This document shows, piece by piece, positions 36,401 to 48,644 of a stretch of 64,000 nucleotides of DNA. The notes under the pieces were generated by a model. That model saw nothing but the letters and a program-made list of their open reading frames with translations. It was not told the origin of the DNA and did no database searches. Within the stretch, counting starts at the first letter, position 1, and each line of letters begins with the position of its first letter. The translations under genes and the position numbers were made by a program. Location: assembly GCA_944990035.1 (NCBI GenBank), contig CALYLX010000142.1:1054001-1118000 (forward strand), given 5' to 3'. The stretch is from Clitopilus passeckerianus. Taxonomy: Eukaryota; Basidiomycota; Agaricomycetes; Agaricales; Entolomataceae.

Positions 36401-37902
36401 GGAACTGTACTGGTGACGTTGCGTAAAATGACAGCTCTTCAACATCACTGCTTGTGTGTTGGCCTGGCGCACTCTCCGGCAATGGATCCGGATCCGCCAT
36501 ATCAGGAGAAGAGCTGCGAGCAACAAAGACAGGTCCAACCTCGACAGACTCTGACCTCTGCCGGGGAAGGCTGTTGAGGGTCTTGCTACGGCTTATCCCA
36601 GCAGTGAGAGATGTTGACTGTGATAAAGTGTCAGGTCCGGTTCCAAAGGAGGTGTCATTGCTCGTTGCAATCGTGGCACGACGCTGGAGGACCTTCCTAG
36701 AGGGCAGAGGGTTCTTCGTTGGTTTGTCTGAGAGCTTTGAAACAGCTTCGTCTTCCGAGCAGAGGTTGATAACCCCAAGCGATTGCTGGTCAAAGTTAGA
36801 AGCCGGGGTCGCGGGCAGAGTTGTCCTTGCCTTCTTCGAGATACGTTGTGACTCGGAACACTCTTCATCAGAATCAAACAGTTCAATGACTGGGCTATCC
36901 AAACCTGTAAGGGCAGCGTAAGAAGCTGGTCGAACTAAAGAAACAAGGAAATGGTGCTAACTCGAGGTTCGCTGTGTTTTCTTCGGCGTCTTGTTGGGGC
37001 TTTTCGATGGAGATGGCGCAGATTTGGGAATATCTATATCTATGCTTAGAAGAATTCAGGAGTGCTCAAGTAGAGAAGACGCCAAACCTTTTGCTTTTCT
37101 CTTTCTCGGGAAACTTATTTCAGCGCCGTCGCCCTGCTGAGAGCTAGCCAGTTCATTGAAATTTGCGGCTGGGGACAAGCTGTCCGGGAACCTGACATTG
37201 AAGACGGCGGTGGTAGACCTAGTCTAACCCTCGACGGTAGCAAGAAAGTTCTGATAGGCGTTTCGGTCGTCTTCTTTGGACTAGCTCTGGAGAGATAATG
37301 CAACGCAAGTTAACACGACGCGATGAAAAGACAAATGGGTAATGGACAGTCATACATTTTAGGGGGCGTAGAAACCGCATTCTGAGGATTATTGACAATC
37401 TGTGAAGAGCCCGAAGTATCTTTCCGCCTTGCCGACAAAGGTTTGCTGCGTGCAGGGGTTGGAGTGGCAGGCAACCTCGAAGCGATAATAGAATCATTGG
37501 GGGTAAGAGAATTCTGAGGTATGATGGCGGCAAGAGTATCCGCTGTTCCCTTTTGAATAGATAACGGTGTGTTTGGCAAGCCCGTCCTTATGGTGGTGGT
37601 ATTTGCGATTGGACGGGGTCGTGGCCGCGATGACGGTGGGCTGGTGGTTAGTGGCTCAGGTGAACCGAACCGCTTGGATCGCTTTGGGTCCCGTCTTGGT
37701 CTCACAGAGGTAGTAGACACATCCGAGAGTCCTAGGATGTATCCAAGAGCCGTGAAAATGGGAGCATACAAAGGATCTGCATGATAAACGCACCTGGACT
37801 CAAGTTCGCCGATTTCGCAACCCTTGACTTCTTCGACGACGGCCCTTCAACGAAATCGATGGAATCCTTGGATAGTTTTCGCTTCAATGAAGTCGCCAGC
37901 AT
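33438..37902 (-). CDS. large disordered nuclear protein with DUF7082-like domain
   Basis: Eight exons: 37902-37794, 37731-37356, 37286-37219, 37168-37088, 37039-36962, 36904-36065, 36008-34192, 34142-33438, giving 1357 residues. Most is Ser/Pro/Thr-rich and probably disordered, with basic nuclear-signal-like runs at the start (LKRKLSK, SSKKSRV) and near residue 750 (RKRKKRKNR). An acidic motif, VIELFDSDEE near residue 240, resembles a SUMO-interacting motif. One folded block lies at about 980-1123: SERTIGRRLVRFDKDHDG, DTVISCIHREKTDTY, VTSFDILLLLEYL, EKGRIRRTLESLHPIT, FFQRIMAFPDPKPR. This resembles the DUF7082 domain I recall from fungal regulators of the Medusa type. A role in transcription is inferred. 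Intron 3 has a weak donor (GTCTAC) but its 50-nt length and frame fit. The start is the first ATG before KRKLSKDS; in-frame upstream ATGs exist. Confidence 0.75.
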
Positions 37903-38520
37903 GGCCTCCCGCAAGTCAATAACTAAAAGATGGCTAAGAAAAGAGTGGTTGGGACTTAGATGTTCATTAGGCGCCCTTCCCCGTGGCATTCCACATTGGT
38001 GAGAAATCTGAGGTACATACAAAGTTCAAGGCGCCAATTCACTTGCTTGCTTGGAACAGTCACAATTAAAAGTTACGCAGATTGTATTCAAGCCGTCAAA
38101 AGAACACTCTCTCGACGACTCATTACTGAGAGTAATCGACGTTGTTCGTTGCCGCCACTCGAAAACGCGACGGCAAGCACTTTACGGCAGATATGCACGA
38201 CCCTGATTAGTCAGCACCCAATCGCACCAATCTTGTCGAAGAGCACGAAATCGCCGCGATTGCTACTAATGGCCGACGGAAGCAAATATTCAACGTTTTC
38301 AACGACGTAGACATCGGAGACACCGCAAAGATTTCCTTTCTTCGTGTCAGTAGCCCAGCTGTATTCGCTGTAGCGGGTATCACTATCGGGAGCTTGCCCA
38401 AGGGTGCAAGGCTTATTCCTTCGATTCCGAGATATTAAGGGGTGGTATCCAGGATGTCCAATTTACCTCATCGTGAGCTAAGAATTTTCTTGCCCCAATA
38501 CCGCTTAACTTTCAACGCTA
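37903..38520. promoter_or_regulatory. shared divergent promoter region
   Basis: 618 bp between the start codons of the DUF7082-like gene (minus) and DUG2 (plus). Both genes must be driven from here. No specific site was identified. Confidence 0.5.
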
Positions 38521-41500
38521 ATGAGACTACGCACAGCGTCACTGAGTCGGGACCTTCAGGACGATGCCTCAAGACCACTGCTCTTGCACTCTTTGCATGA
38601 AGTCAAGAGCTCCGTTCTGAGCCTCGCTGCCGACAAGAATCACATTTTCTCTGGAAGTCAGAGCCAAGATATTTCTGTAAGAAGGCTCCGTCCTTTTGGA
38701 GAGACCTTTCATTGAAGCTCGTCGTCTAGGTATGGGACAAGAAGACCTTTACAGTTCAGAGAACATTACAGGGCCATACTGGAAGCGTCCTTGCGTTGGA
38801 GATTGCTGAAGAGAAAGAATGGCTATTCAGCTCGTCTGGTATGTTTTATTCCTCCAATTCAGCACGGGAAATTGCTGAATTATGATTCAGGTGATAGCAC
38901 TGTGCGAGTACGCTCTTCACACTTTCGATGACTCGAGTTCTGTGCTTACACGTAGGCAGATATGGTCAACAGAAACACTTGCACCATTGTACGTACTGGA
39001 TCCCTATCTCGAAACAGGCGCAGGAGACCTGTTTTCTCTCGCATGGTCTCCAACTATACAAATGCTCTTCGTCGGCTGCCAGAATACTTCTCTCCAATGG
39101 TTCCATTTCGCCGGGTCTATTCAAGCAAGTCCGACGTTTGCATCTGCGGAACCCGGCCAGATTTCCGCTTCAACTACTGCGGTTGACCTCTCTTCAAGCC
39201 CCAACTCAGGAGCTTCGACCCCGACGACGGCTTCGTTTAGAAAAGTGCACAAGTTCTTTGACAGTTATCCCCAGTACGAAAGGAAGCCGGCCGATCTATC
39301 CGCCAAGAATGGATTGGTAAGGCCTCCAAGTGCTGAGTTCGACTCAAGCACGCAGCCCCGACTTGGCCATCTATCTGTTGCACCGGCCAATGTTATTGAC
39401 TCCGCTCATTATGGGTACATCTATTGTATGGTCATACTGGACAGGGGAGAGGAGAGCTCCGTACAGCTCGCTACCGGAAGCGGAGACGAGACCGTAAAGG
39501 TGAAATCATGTCTTTTTGTTGCCACCCTCACTAAAACGACATGTGATAGCTATGGGATTGCTCAGAAGCTGGACCCGTTCTGGTACATGAGTTCAACTGT
39601 GCTCACGGTGCTGTCTACTCCCTTATTGTTCGTGAAGACATCGTATATGCGGGCTGCCAGGACGGCTATGTTAAAGTCCTTGATCTCGAGACAAAGACCT
39701 CCGTCCGGACTATCATCGTAAACGAGGTGAGCTCTATCAGTACATTCAACAAGCTTCTAGATTGAGCTATTAACTTTGGCTCAGGGGGTGGATGTCTTGT
39801 CAATGTCTCTTGTGGGTTCTGACTTATTTACGTGTTCTGCGGATGGTTGGATCAAGGTAGACCTCTCCTATTGCTCGAATGCCACAGCGCTGACGGGTTT
39901 CAATAGCGGTATTCCTCATCGTTTGACTGCACCGCATCCTGGAAAGGCCACGACGGGATTATTCTTTCTTCTGCAGTCACCCATCGCAATGGGTCCAGGA
40001 CCGGTGACTTCCGTCTACTGACCGGAGGAAATGACGAGTTCATCAAGGTTGGTCCGCCAACCTGAACCTCCTCCCGTTTAATTGATATACCAACCCAATA
40101 GGTCTGGGATGTACCGGTACCTAAGCAACAGGAATCTCAAACCAGGGACCTCTCAATTCCCTCTAACGATCCGTCCTCAAGCTTTGGTAAGGTGCAAGCA
40201 TGATTTTATGTGAGGTTGTCTAACTGGTGGACCTATCTTCAAGATACTTTACTATACGCGCTTTCCAAATTCGTCGCTATACCAAGTGTCAGCTCAGACC
40301 CCGCTCACACAGAGGATTGCCGCCAAGCCGCTATTTGGCTGAGGAAGTGCCTAAGCCAGCTTGGTGCTCAAACATCGTTGGTAAGTCACCATTTGGTTTC
40401 TCCGGTGTAATCACGGGCTCATGCATTTGTTCCCTCAAGCTTCCGACTGGTGAAGGCAGAAACCCGCTTGTTCTGGGGACATTCAATGGCACACAATGTG
40501 ATCGGCCGAAACCTCGAATCTTGTTCTACGGGTAGGTGTCCCCTAGTGATTCTCATGTTCTAACTTCTGACGTCTCTCAGGCATTACGATGTTATCCTTG
40601 CACCGGCCGAAGGATGGGAATCCGACCCATTCACGCTGAGCGGCCGAAACGGATATCTCTATGGTCGTGGTGTCACGGACGACAAGGGTCCGATTATTGC
40701 CGCTGCCTGCGCGGCTGCAGAGCTTCTGTCCCGTAAACAGCTGGATCTGGATCTTGTGTTCTTAATCGAGGGAGAGGAAGAGGCAGGCAGTACCGGGTTT
40801 GCCGCTGCTGTTCAGAAGTACAAGGTTATTGCTCCCCAGTCCTATATGGTTCTTAGCTGATCATTTTGGACTTCAAGGACAATATTGGGAAGATTGATGC
40901 TATTCTTGTCAGCAACTCTACATGGATAGCGGAGGATACTCCTTGCATCACATATGGACTTCGAGGTGTTGTGCATTGCGCCCTCGAGGTAAGTTGGAGG
41001 GAATTCTTTGCTTGCCGGAGTCGTATTCACAATGTATAGATCACAAGTGGGAAACCAGACCTTCATTCCGGAATAGAAGGTGGTGCCACGGTTGAACCCA
41101 TGTTTGACATGATTCAATTGCTGGGGACTCTCACAGATCGTGGTCGAAAAGTCAAAATTCCTGGTTTCTGTATGAATATATTCTACCATTCTTGGCCTGC
41201 CATGGTTTCTGACAGTTTTCCTCCTTGCAGATGACCATGTGCGCCCTAAAACAGTGGAAGAGGAGGGGTTGTATGAACTTTTGGCCAATGTCACTGGTCA
41301 ATCGGCGTCATCACTCTCTGCACGGTGGCGCGAACCGTCCCTGACAGTGCATAACATCGAAATGTCAGCCCCGAAGAGTACGTCGCTTTTATCCGTTAGC
41401 TGGACCTGCTTGACTGAGTTGATTAACAGACTCGTCCGTCATACCCGGCCTTGTGAAGGCACAATTATCCCTACGAATTGTCCCCGATCAAGACTTGGAC

Positions 41501-42040
41501 ACGATCGTAGAGGCTTTGTCCAGATATTTGAAAGACTCATTCAACAGATTAAACTCGCCAAACGACCTCCAGGTAGGACATACGTTATTCGTGGCAGGGT
41601 TTCCACTCATCCAGCACAGGTTAACGTTGAACATACCGCCGACTGGTGGTTGGGCAACCTTGATGATAACTGGTTCAAGGCTTTAGAAAGCGCGGTCCAT
41701 ACGGTGTGGGAGACGGCACCTTTACGCATTAGGGAAGGAGGAGTAAGTCGAAACTTACAATACCTCTATATCTAACTCACATTACATTCCAGTCTATACC
41801 TTCGGTACCTTACCTAGAGAAAGAGTTTGAGTGCCATGCCCTGCATCTGCCCATGGGTCAAAGCTCGGTAAGTGTTCTTCAGCCTACTTCTACTACGAGA
41901 ATTGCCTAACTTAAAATTCCTACCAGGACCGAGCACATTTACCGAATGAACGGATCTCACTCGTCAACCTCCATAAAGGCAAACTCACGATCGAGCAATT
42001 CTTATTGAACGTTACGAAGATGTCCGCGATCAACCCTTGA
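38521..42040 (+). CDS. DUG2: Dug2-like protein: WD40 repeats fused to M20 metallopeptidase
   Basis: Eighteen exons: 38521-38676, 38730-38838, 38891-38907, 38960-39499, 39550-39726, 39785-39856, 39907-40047, 40102-40186, 40244-40380, 40440-40531, 40581-40824, 40878-40988, 41040-41169, 41231-41377, 41430-41572, 41620-41742, 41793-41867, 41927-42040; 870 residues. The first 430 residues are WD repeats (e.g. GHTGSVLALEIAEEKEWLFS then GDSTVRIWS, GSGDETVKLWDCSE, LTGGNDEFIKVWD). The second half is an M20 peptidase: metal ligands in GHYDVI, TDDKG and EGEEEAGS, plus LHSG and the dimerisation region. Yeast Dug2 pairs with the amidotransferase-like Dug3 to start cytosolic breakdown of glutathione without gamma-glutamyltransferase; Dug1 finishes Cys-Gly. 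No DUG1 or DUG3 is in this window. Exon 3 is a 17-nt microexon. Confidence 0.93.
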
Positions 42041-42453
42041 AGAGTCGTGCTGCCGAGGGGATACATATGCATAATGCTACAGAGGTTTTTTGCTATCGCT
42101 ACACAAAATATCTTAGAATGTATTAATCCAACGTCGTATGGAAAATTGAATCATGTCCAATTTAGGGCTCTTGGTAAACCCTCGATCCATCGCTTTAGAC
42201 GCATGAATGGCCGTCTAATAACAATATTCACCGTATCAGCTCCATCCAGCCGGAAATCACTGGGTCTCGGAAATTTGGATTTTTCAGTTGCCTTCAACTT
42301 CAAGTTGCTGAACGTTTAACCATGCTCCAGCCTCAAGGATGTTCTTTGCCCTCCCCAGAATTCGGCTATCTGGGGTCCGTAACCCGGTTATGTACTCGCT
42401 AGACGCACTCTTCCTCATACCACCACTACTGTACTGTACAGCACAGCTTCAAT
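42041..42453. other. intergenic, DUG2 to CoA-transferase
   Basis: 413 bp between two plus-strand genes: 3' UTR of DUG2 and promoter of the CoA-transferase. A short repeat of CAGGCAGGC type lies just inside the next gene. Nothing else seen. Confidence 0.5.
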
Positions 42454-44263
42454 ATGCTAAACCTCCAACGAGCAGGCAGGCAGGCCAACCGAGGACGCTC
42501 TAGAGAGACTTTAAAGGCATACCCGCGACAGTGCTTGCGTTACTTTGAGACTTTTCGGGATACCCCAAGTGAGAACAGTGCTGGTTCAGGCGAACTGAAT
42601 GGGATACCCCCGCCGCTTCGTGGAATCAAGATACTCGATCTGACACGAGTACTCGCGGGTCCTACTGCTACAATGTTGCTGGCAGACTTGGGAGCAGACG
42701 TTATCAAGGTAGAGGAGGTCACCAGGGGAGACGATACACGTGCGTCCTGTGGCAAAGCTTTCCCTGATCTAACTTGCTAATGAACCTATGATTTAGGTGC
42801 ATGGCATCCGCCTTCAGCACCATTAGTCGAAGCCACTCCCAAGGGCTCAAAGCATCTACCACCGGAATCTGCCTACTTCCTAGCCGTGAACCGGAATAAG
42901 CGTTCAATGACAGTAGACTTCAAAGCTCCAGAAGGACTTCAAATTTTGCATCGGCTAGTCAAGCAATCCGATGTTCTGGTAGAGAACTTTGTGTCCGGAA
43001 AGCTTGCTTCGATGGGTCTCGGCTGGGAAGACTGCAAGAAGATAAACCCAAAGCTGGTGTATGCCTCAATCACCGGTATGCGAGCGCCCATTCTCTTGTG
43101 TATTGGAGAAGGCTAAATCTTGGCTGAAGGATACGGTCAGACGGGCCCTTATAGGAAGGCAGCCGGATACGATGTGATCATTGAAGCAGAAGCTGGATTA
43201 ATGCATATGTGCGTTCTTTCGTCACCTCGCATTCTATTATATCATCATTTCCTCCTAGAACAGGTGAACCCGACAGGCCTCCAGCGAAGGTTGGAGTAGC
43301 TGCAACGGACATTGCGACTGGACTCTACGCACACGGTGCGATCATGGCTGCTTTGCTATCCCGACAACAGACAGGCAAAGGTGTCTGGATTGACTGCAAT
43401 CTGTTTGAGAGCCAGGTACGAAAACCGTTTGTGGGTCGTGTTCGATTCGTGTTGACACGATTGGAACGTTTTAGATAGCAGGTCTTGCAAATATTGCGTC
43501 CAACTATCTGATTGCCGGAGAAGAAGCCTCCCGCCATGGGACTGCTCATCCTTCAATTGTACCTTATCAAGTTTTCCCGTGTAAAGATGGCTTCTTGATG
43601 ATTGGTGCAGGAAACGATAAGCAAGTATGGCTCTGGCCATTTGTTAGTTTTCGGATGTGACTAACCCAGCATAGTTCAAGATACTTGCCGAACAGGTCCT
43701 TGAGCAGCCTTATCTGGCTACGGACACCAAGTTCTCGACAAATCAAACAAGAGTCCAGAATAGAGAGGAGTTGATCAAGATAATCTCGGATACTTTGAAA
43801 CAGAACACTCGAGACTACTGGATTAAGAAGTTCACGGGGCTAGGGTGAGCCATCCTCCGTTTTCAAACTGCTTGCCTATGGAAAACACTTGCAGGGTACC
43901 GTTCGGACCAATCAACAATATTCAGCAAACCTTTGAACATCCTCAGGTGGGACTTTTTCTTATCATAATTATACGTGTTGGCTGATCTCTGGATTTACAA
44001 GGCGAAGGCAAGAGGAGTTACAGTCGAGGTTGATGTGAGTTCACTTGGATCTTTAAATACCACAAACATCTGACAGGTCCTTTTCTTAGCACCCCAGGGC
44101 TGGCCCCATCAAACTTGTTGCGCCACCGGTATCGTACAATGGAAAGAAGATGGCCGTTCACTTGCCGCCGCCGTATCTTTCTCAACATACTTCAGAGGTA
44201 ATGAAAGAACTCGGTTACACGGAGGAGCAGATAGATTCTCTGAGGCAGAGGTCGATAATATGA
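42454..44263 (+). CDS. class III (CaiB/BaiF) CoA-transferase, SUGCT-like
   Basis: Nine exons: 42454-42739, 42797-43075, 43130-43208, 43259-43415, 43475-43624, 43675-43844, 43895-43946, 44002-44034, 44090-44263, giving 459 residues. The N-terminus is Arg/Gln-rich and without acidic residues for about 25 residues, so a mitochondrial presequence is likely. Family marks: [50 protein letters not shown], then [15 protein letters not shown] with the expected nucleophilic Asp at residue 203, and [16 protein letters not shown]. These enzymes move CoA between carboxylic acids through an aspartyl-CoA thioester. The eukaryotic mitochondrial member (SUGCT) uses succinyl-CoA and glutarate, but formyl-CoA and other substrates are possible, so the substrate is left open. 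Confidence 0.9.
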
Positions 44264-44478
44264 TCTTGACCCTAAATTTAAACAATTCTTTCGTCAACTA
44301 CCAACGGTTAAGCGCGAAAAAATGCTGGCAGAAAGGGAGAAGAGCACTATAAAAGCCTTCCAAGTAAGAGGACGCGTTGCGTCACAGAATCACGTGCACC
44401 GAAGCACGCGTTCGTTACGGTGACGCGAAATTGCCTTCTCCGCTTCTCTCACCGCGAACACTAGTCGTTCTCCTTGTC

Positions 44479-47400
44479 ATGACTGTCAAGATAGAGCTGC
44501 CTACGCCAGAATACTTCTTTGCATTTCCGTACAATTCGCCTTATGAGATACAGGTAGATCTTATGCGCCACCTGTACACAAGTATCGAAGAGAAAAAGGT
44601 GACGATTGTCGAGAGTCCAACTGGAACTGTGAGCATTCAGGCGAATGTCTGTTTTTGGGATGCTCAAACTGCTTGAATCGTACAGGGGAAGACACTGAGC
44701 CTTCTTTGTGCCAGTCTGACATGGCTAAAAGATGACAAAGAGAGGGCAATGAAGGGCAAACTGAGTTCGATCTCAAGTGATGGAGTAGACGGTGAATTAC
44801 CGCAATATCTTTGAATAATCACATCGTCACTGACTGCAAAAATGGGTTAAAAGCAAAGGACTGGGTAATGCAGCAGACGCTGGAGCGCGCAAGAAGAGAA
44901 CTTGAAGCTGACGAACAGGACTATGAATTGCGATTAGCCAAGGCCAGAAAACGAGAAGTTGCTATGAAAAAGATGGCTCGTGCACGTGTATTGAAGAAAC
45001 AGAGGCTGGTTGAACAAGGTCTACCTAGTCCAGAGGATGAAGATGAGGACCAGTTTCTGCCTGAAGATGGTTCGGACGAGGAAAGCGACATGAACATTTC
45101 ACCGGCATTGCGAGCACTCATGGCCAAGTTAATACCTCTCTCTCCAGCTTATGGAAATTCCAGTCTAAAATTTGTACAGGCTAGAAAAGCCTTCGCGGCC
45201 CGGTCACACAGAAGGCGAAGTAGAGCCAACTTGCTCCAAGATATACTACGCATCTCGGACCCACTCTCAGCTTGCGCAAATTCTCCCGGAACTCCAGAAA
45301 CTAAGACTCCGGCTTCATATCAAGTCATACCACGACGATGCCAAGAGCACTAACGGAATAAAGAGAACATTCACGCGAGCCGGGCTTGACGGTGAAGACG
45401 AGGATGATGGCCCATGTGCCAGGACAGTCTCTCTGGGCTCGAGGAAGCAGTTATGTATCAACGATCATCTGAAAGCGAAATCCAAGGATCTCGACGAATC
45501 ATGTCGCGAGCTTTTGAATGGTGAGCAGAGACAGAGATCCACACACCAGCCGCTACATGTTTAACCACCTTCTCAGAGAAAGGTGCCAAAAGGTGTCAGT
45601 TCCTCCCTCCACAAGAGGAGGAATCACGCCTGTTGGACTTTCGAGATCAGGTTCTTGTGAGTTGTTTCTTATCCGACCTTTAATGCAGGGAACTCATGAG
45701 CTGCACAGGCATCGCCAAAAGATATTGAAGATCTAGCAGAAGCGGGAAGAATGGCTCAAGTTTGCCCATACTTTGGCTCTCGCCGAGCGATACCTCAAGC
45801 AGAGGTGAGTATCAAGTTCTTGATGTGTCTTCCTATCTAAAATCAATAAAGCTAGTCACGCTGCCGTATAACCTTTTGCTGCAACGAACGGCACGAGAAG
45901 CCCTTGGAATAGACTTAACAGATCAGATTGTTATAATAGACGAAGCACATAGTAAGTCACCGGCACGACTCTTCTTCTAGTAGGTCCTGATTCCCTACAG
46001 ACCTTATTCCAACGCTGCTATCCCTATCGACGTGCATTCTGACGTCGCCTATCCTCTCTTTGTCTTTCCAACAAGTTTGCGCATATGTATCCAAGTTCCG
46101 TAACCGGCTCAATCCAGCTAACCTGTTGCAACTGAAGCGACTCGTCGTGTTTATGGATGCACTCAAGAAATTCATGGCGGAATGGAGAGATTCGCATCTA
46201 GAACAGAGCAAGCCGGGATATACAAACCAGTACCAGAGTGCAGAAGTCCTGACAGTGGCCCAGTTAATGGAGAGGATGGGTAAGAAGGTTGCTGGGGTCA
46301 ACCTGTTGGAAATTGAAAAGTATCTAAAACGGAGCAAGGTCGGTACGAGTTTATATATCCCAGACGCAAATAATGAGATTCCGCACAGATTGCGCGAAAA
46401 ATCGCTGGGTACTCAGACAAACAAGCAGAAAAGGAGGGTCCGTTATCTCTATTGCATTTTCTGCAAATATTTATCTAAAAGATGGTAACTCACCAGCAAA
46501 TGCGAAGCTCCGGAGTAAAGGCGCAACCCCACCTTTATACTCAGTCGAAACTTTCATGCTAGCTCTGACAGGGGCCAACGATAGTCTGTCTCATTTCTGT
46601 CCGTCAAGAACGCCACACTGACCGACTTAGATGGTAGATTGACCATCTCTCTAATAAATCAGGAAGTCGAGTTAAAGTACCACCTCTTTAACCCCTCCCC
46701 GCAATTCAAAGAGGTCGTCGAAGTGGCAAGATCTGTTGTTCTCGCTGGGGGAACGATGTCACCGGTAGGTTTTTCAACATGAAGAATTTGAGAACCTCGC
46801 TAATTCATCTTACAGATATCTGACGTTGTGAACCAATTGTTCTCCTACGTCGATCCGGAGAGGTTCTCAAGTTTCTCGTGCGGACATATTATCCCGAAGT
46901 CCAATCTGCAAACTTTGGTCGTGAGCAAAGGGCCGCGGAATGGCGAACTCCACTACAAAGCGGACAAGCAAGGTGACCCGGCAGTGGTAAGTTTCAGCTC
47001 CTGCTAGTTCAAGTTATGACTAAATAATTTGTTTCGGGCAGATCATGGAACTGGGTCAGATTTTGCTCAATTTCTCAGGCGTCATTCCAGCGGGAATGGT
47101 GGTATTCTTTCCTTCATACAACTTTCTCAACAAAGCTAAGGCTGCATGGGAAACTCATGGCATTTTGGAGAAGGTATCCAGAAAGAAAAAGGTAAGAACC
47201 AAACTTCATGGCGCAAACACGTAGCCCCACACCTCCTAGGTCTTCTTCGAACCTGCCGAAAGTACGGATGTGGAAAAAGTGATGCAAGAATACGCAGCAG
47301 CGGTGAAAGCTCCGGTAAGCTTCCTTGCAGAGATCATCCACTTATTCTGCATCCTAACATGGAGCTCTAGAACCCAGAGGGCAAAGTTCGAGGAGCCCTC

Positions 47401-47826
47401 CTCCTGGCCGTGGTTGGCGCAAAGCTTTCTGAAGGTCTCAACTTTGCCGATGATCTCGCACGAGGTGTCGTTGTCATCGGACTACCCTTCGCGAATCTGG
47501 GCTCTCCAGAATTGAAGGAAAGACTGGAATACGTCAAGAGGCTGGAGAAGTCTAGCAACACAAAGCGAGAAAGCGGCCAAAAAGACGCTGCGGCGGAGCT
47601 CTACGAGAACATGTGCATGAATGCGGTCAACCAGAGTATTGGGCGCGCAATACGCCATAGACAAGACTGGGCATCTCTGATATTGCTGGATCGAAGATAT
47701 GCGAGCATCTCAATACGCAAAAAGCTACCCAAGTGGATTGGCGATGAGCTGACTGTCACAGATGGGTTTGGGGCCACGATGAATGCGTTGGGTACTTTTT
47801 ACCGGAACAAGCGACAGACAACTTGA
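44479..47826 (+). CDS. CHL1: CHL1/DDX11-type Fe-S DNA helicase
   Basis: Fifteen exons: 44479-44628, 44686-44791, 44854-45127, 45180-45520, 45577-45656, 45709-45804, 45852-45951, 46001-46338, 46389-46437, 46482-46583, 46631-46764, 46816-46986, 47042-47191, 47240-47314, 47371-47826; 873 residues. The Q-like start FPYNSPYEIQVDLMRHLY is followed by Walker A ESPTGT-GKTLSL (split by intron 1) and motif Ia YYASRTHSQL. Four cysteines set for a 4Fe-4S cluster appear as KQLCIND, DESCREL, AKRCQF and AQVCPYFGS, then DEAH in IVIIDEAHNLI. The C-terminal half has LAGGTMSP, VVFFPSYNFL, KLSEGLNFADDL and QSIGRAIRHRQD (motif VI). This is the XPD-like superfamily 2 branch; Chl1 supports sister-chromatid cohesion and replication-fork repair. 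An acidic linker (EDEDEDQFLPED) sits in the usual insert. Intron 9 donor is GTCCGT. Confidence 0.94.
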
Positions 47827-48644
47827 CCTGAATCAGGTGGCTCAAGTCAGCCTGTCATGTGTACTGCTCAACGGGATTTCCTGCGGCCAAGCCTGATCCG
47901 TGAATTTCTAGAAGACAATTATCCCTCGCTGTGGATAAATATAGGAGGTGAAATATACACATTACAATAATTATATCCAGATGCAAGTACTTTGGTTCCA
48001 AATAATGAAATATGCAAAGATTAATCAAAAATATCCAGCTGTGTGGGTAATATGGATGGGTCGTTAAGTCATGAAGTAGCATTCGGAATTGTCCATAGGG
48101 TCCCCGCGGCTGTGATCCTTAAATCTCAGGGACACAAACATTGTTGGAACGTCGTTATGAATGGCCAGATCTACCAGGATGTGCGACTCCAGCTGGATTT
48201 GCTATGTCTGGTGGATTCCGTAGAACGTCGAGAACGAGGTATTGGTGGCTCAAGCTCGAGTATTTCCATGGAAAGCGCCTAGTATTTTTCAGTCTTCCGT
48301 TGGAACCGAAACTGGTGGAGGATACTTTACTCACGGTGGGAGAGTTGGTGCTGGAGAAATGGTGTGAAGAGAGATCCTGCAAAGGGTACATCATTGGCTG
48401 ACTGTTCTTTTCTGGCTCAACCATGGGGGTATTTGCGAGGATTGTGATCGTTTTCATTATCGAGGAGAACATCGAGGACATGATTTTCGTGAGGCAGGTC
48501 GTGGATGGTGCGTAAAGAGCGAAATGGCTCCATTTCTACCATCGTCATTGTCCTGATCGTAAGCAAGCACTCGTAAAGCACCGGCTATCATCGGCTAAGT
48601 ATCATCCTCGATCGATCGTCGATCGTGTTTAGAAGGTATCCTCA
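47827..48644. other. intergenic with a possible short minus-strand gene
   Basis: 818 bp. On the minus strand a 108-codon frame (48481-48155) opens with hydrophobic residues and contains RFPWKYSSLSHQYLVLDV; another frame ends at 48064 with VPTMFVSLRFKD and SECYFMT, which looks like a true C-terminus. I could not join these into one clean model: the simplest join needs a frame change near 48190. There may be a small gene here, intact or broken. I do not recognise it. Confidence 0.3.
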
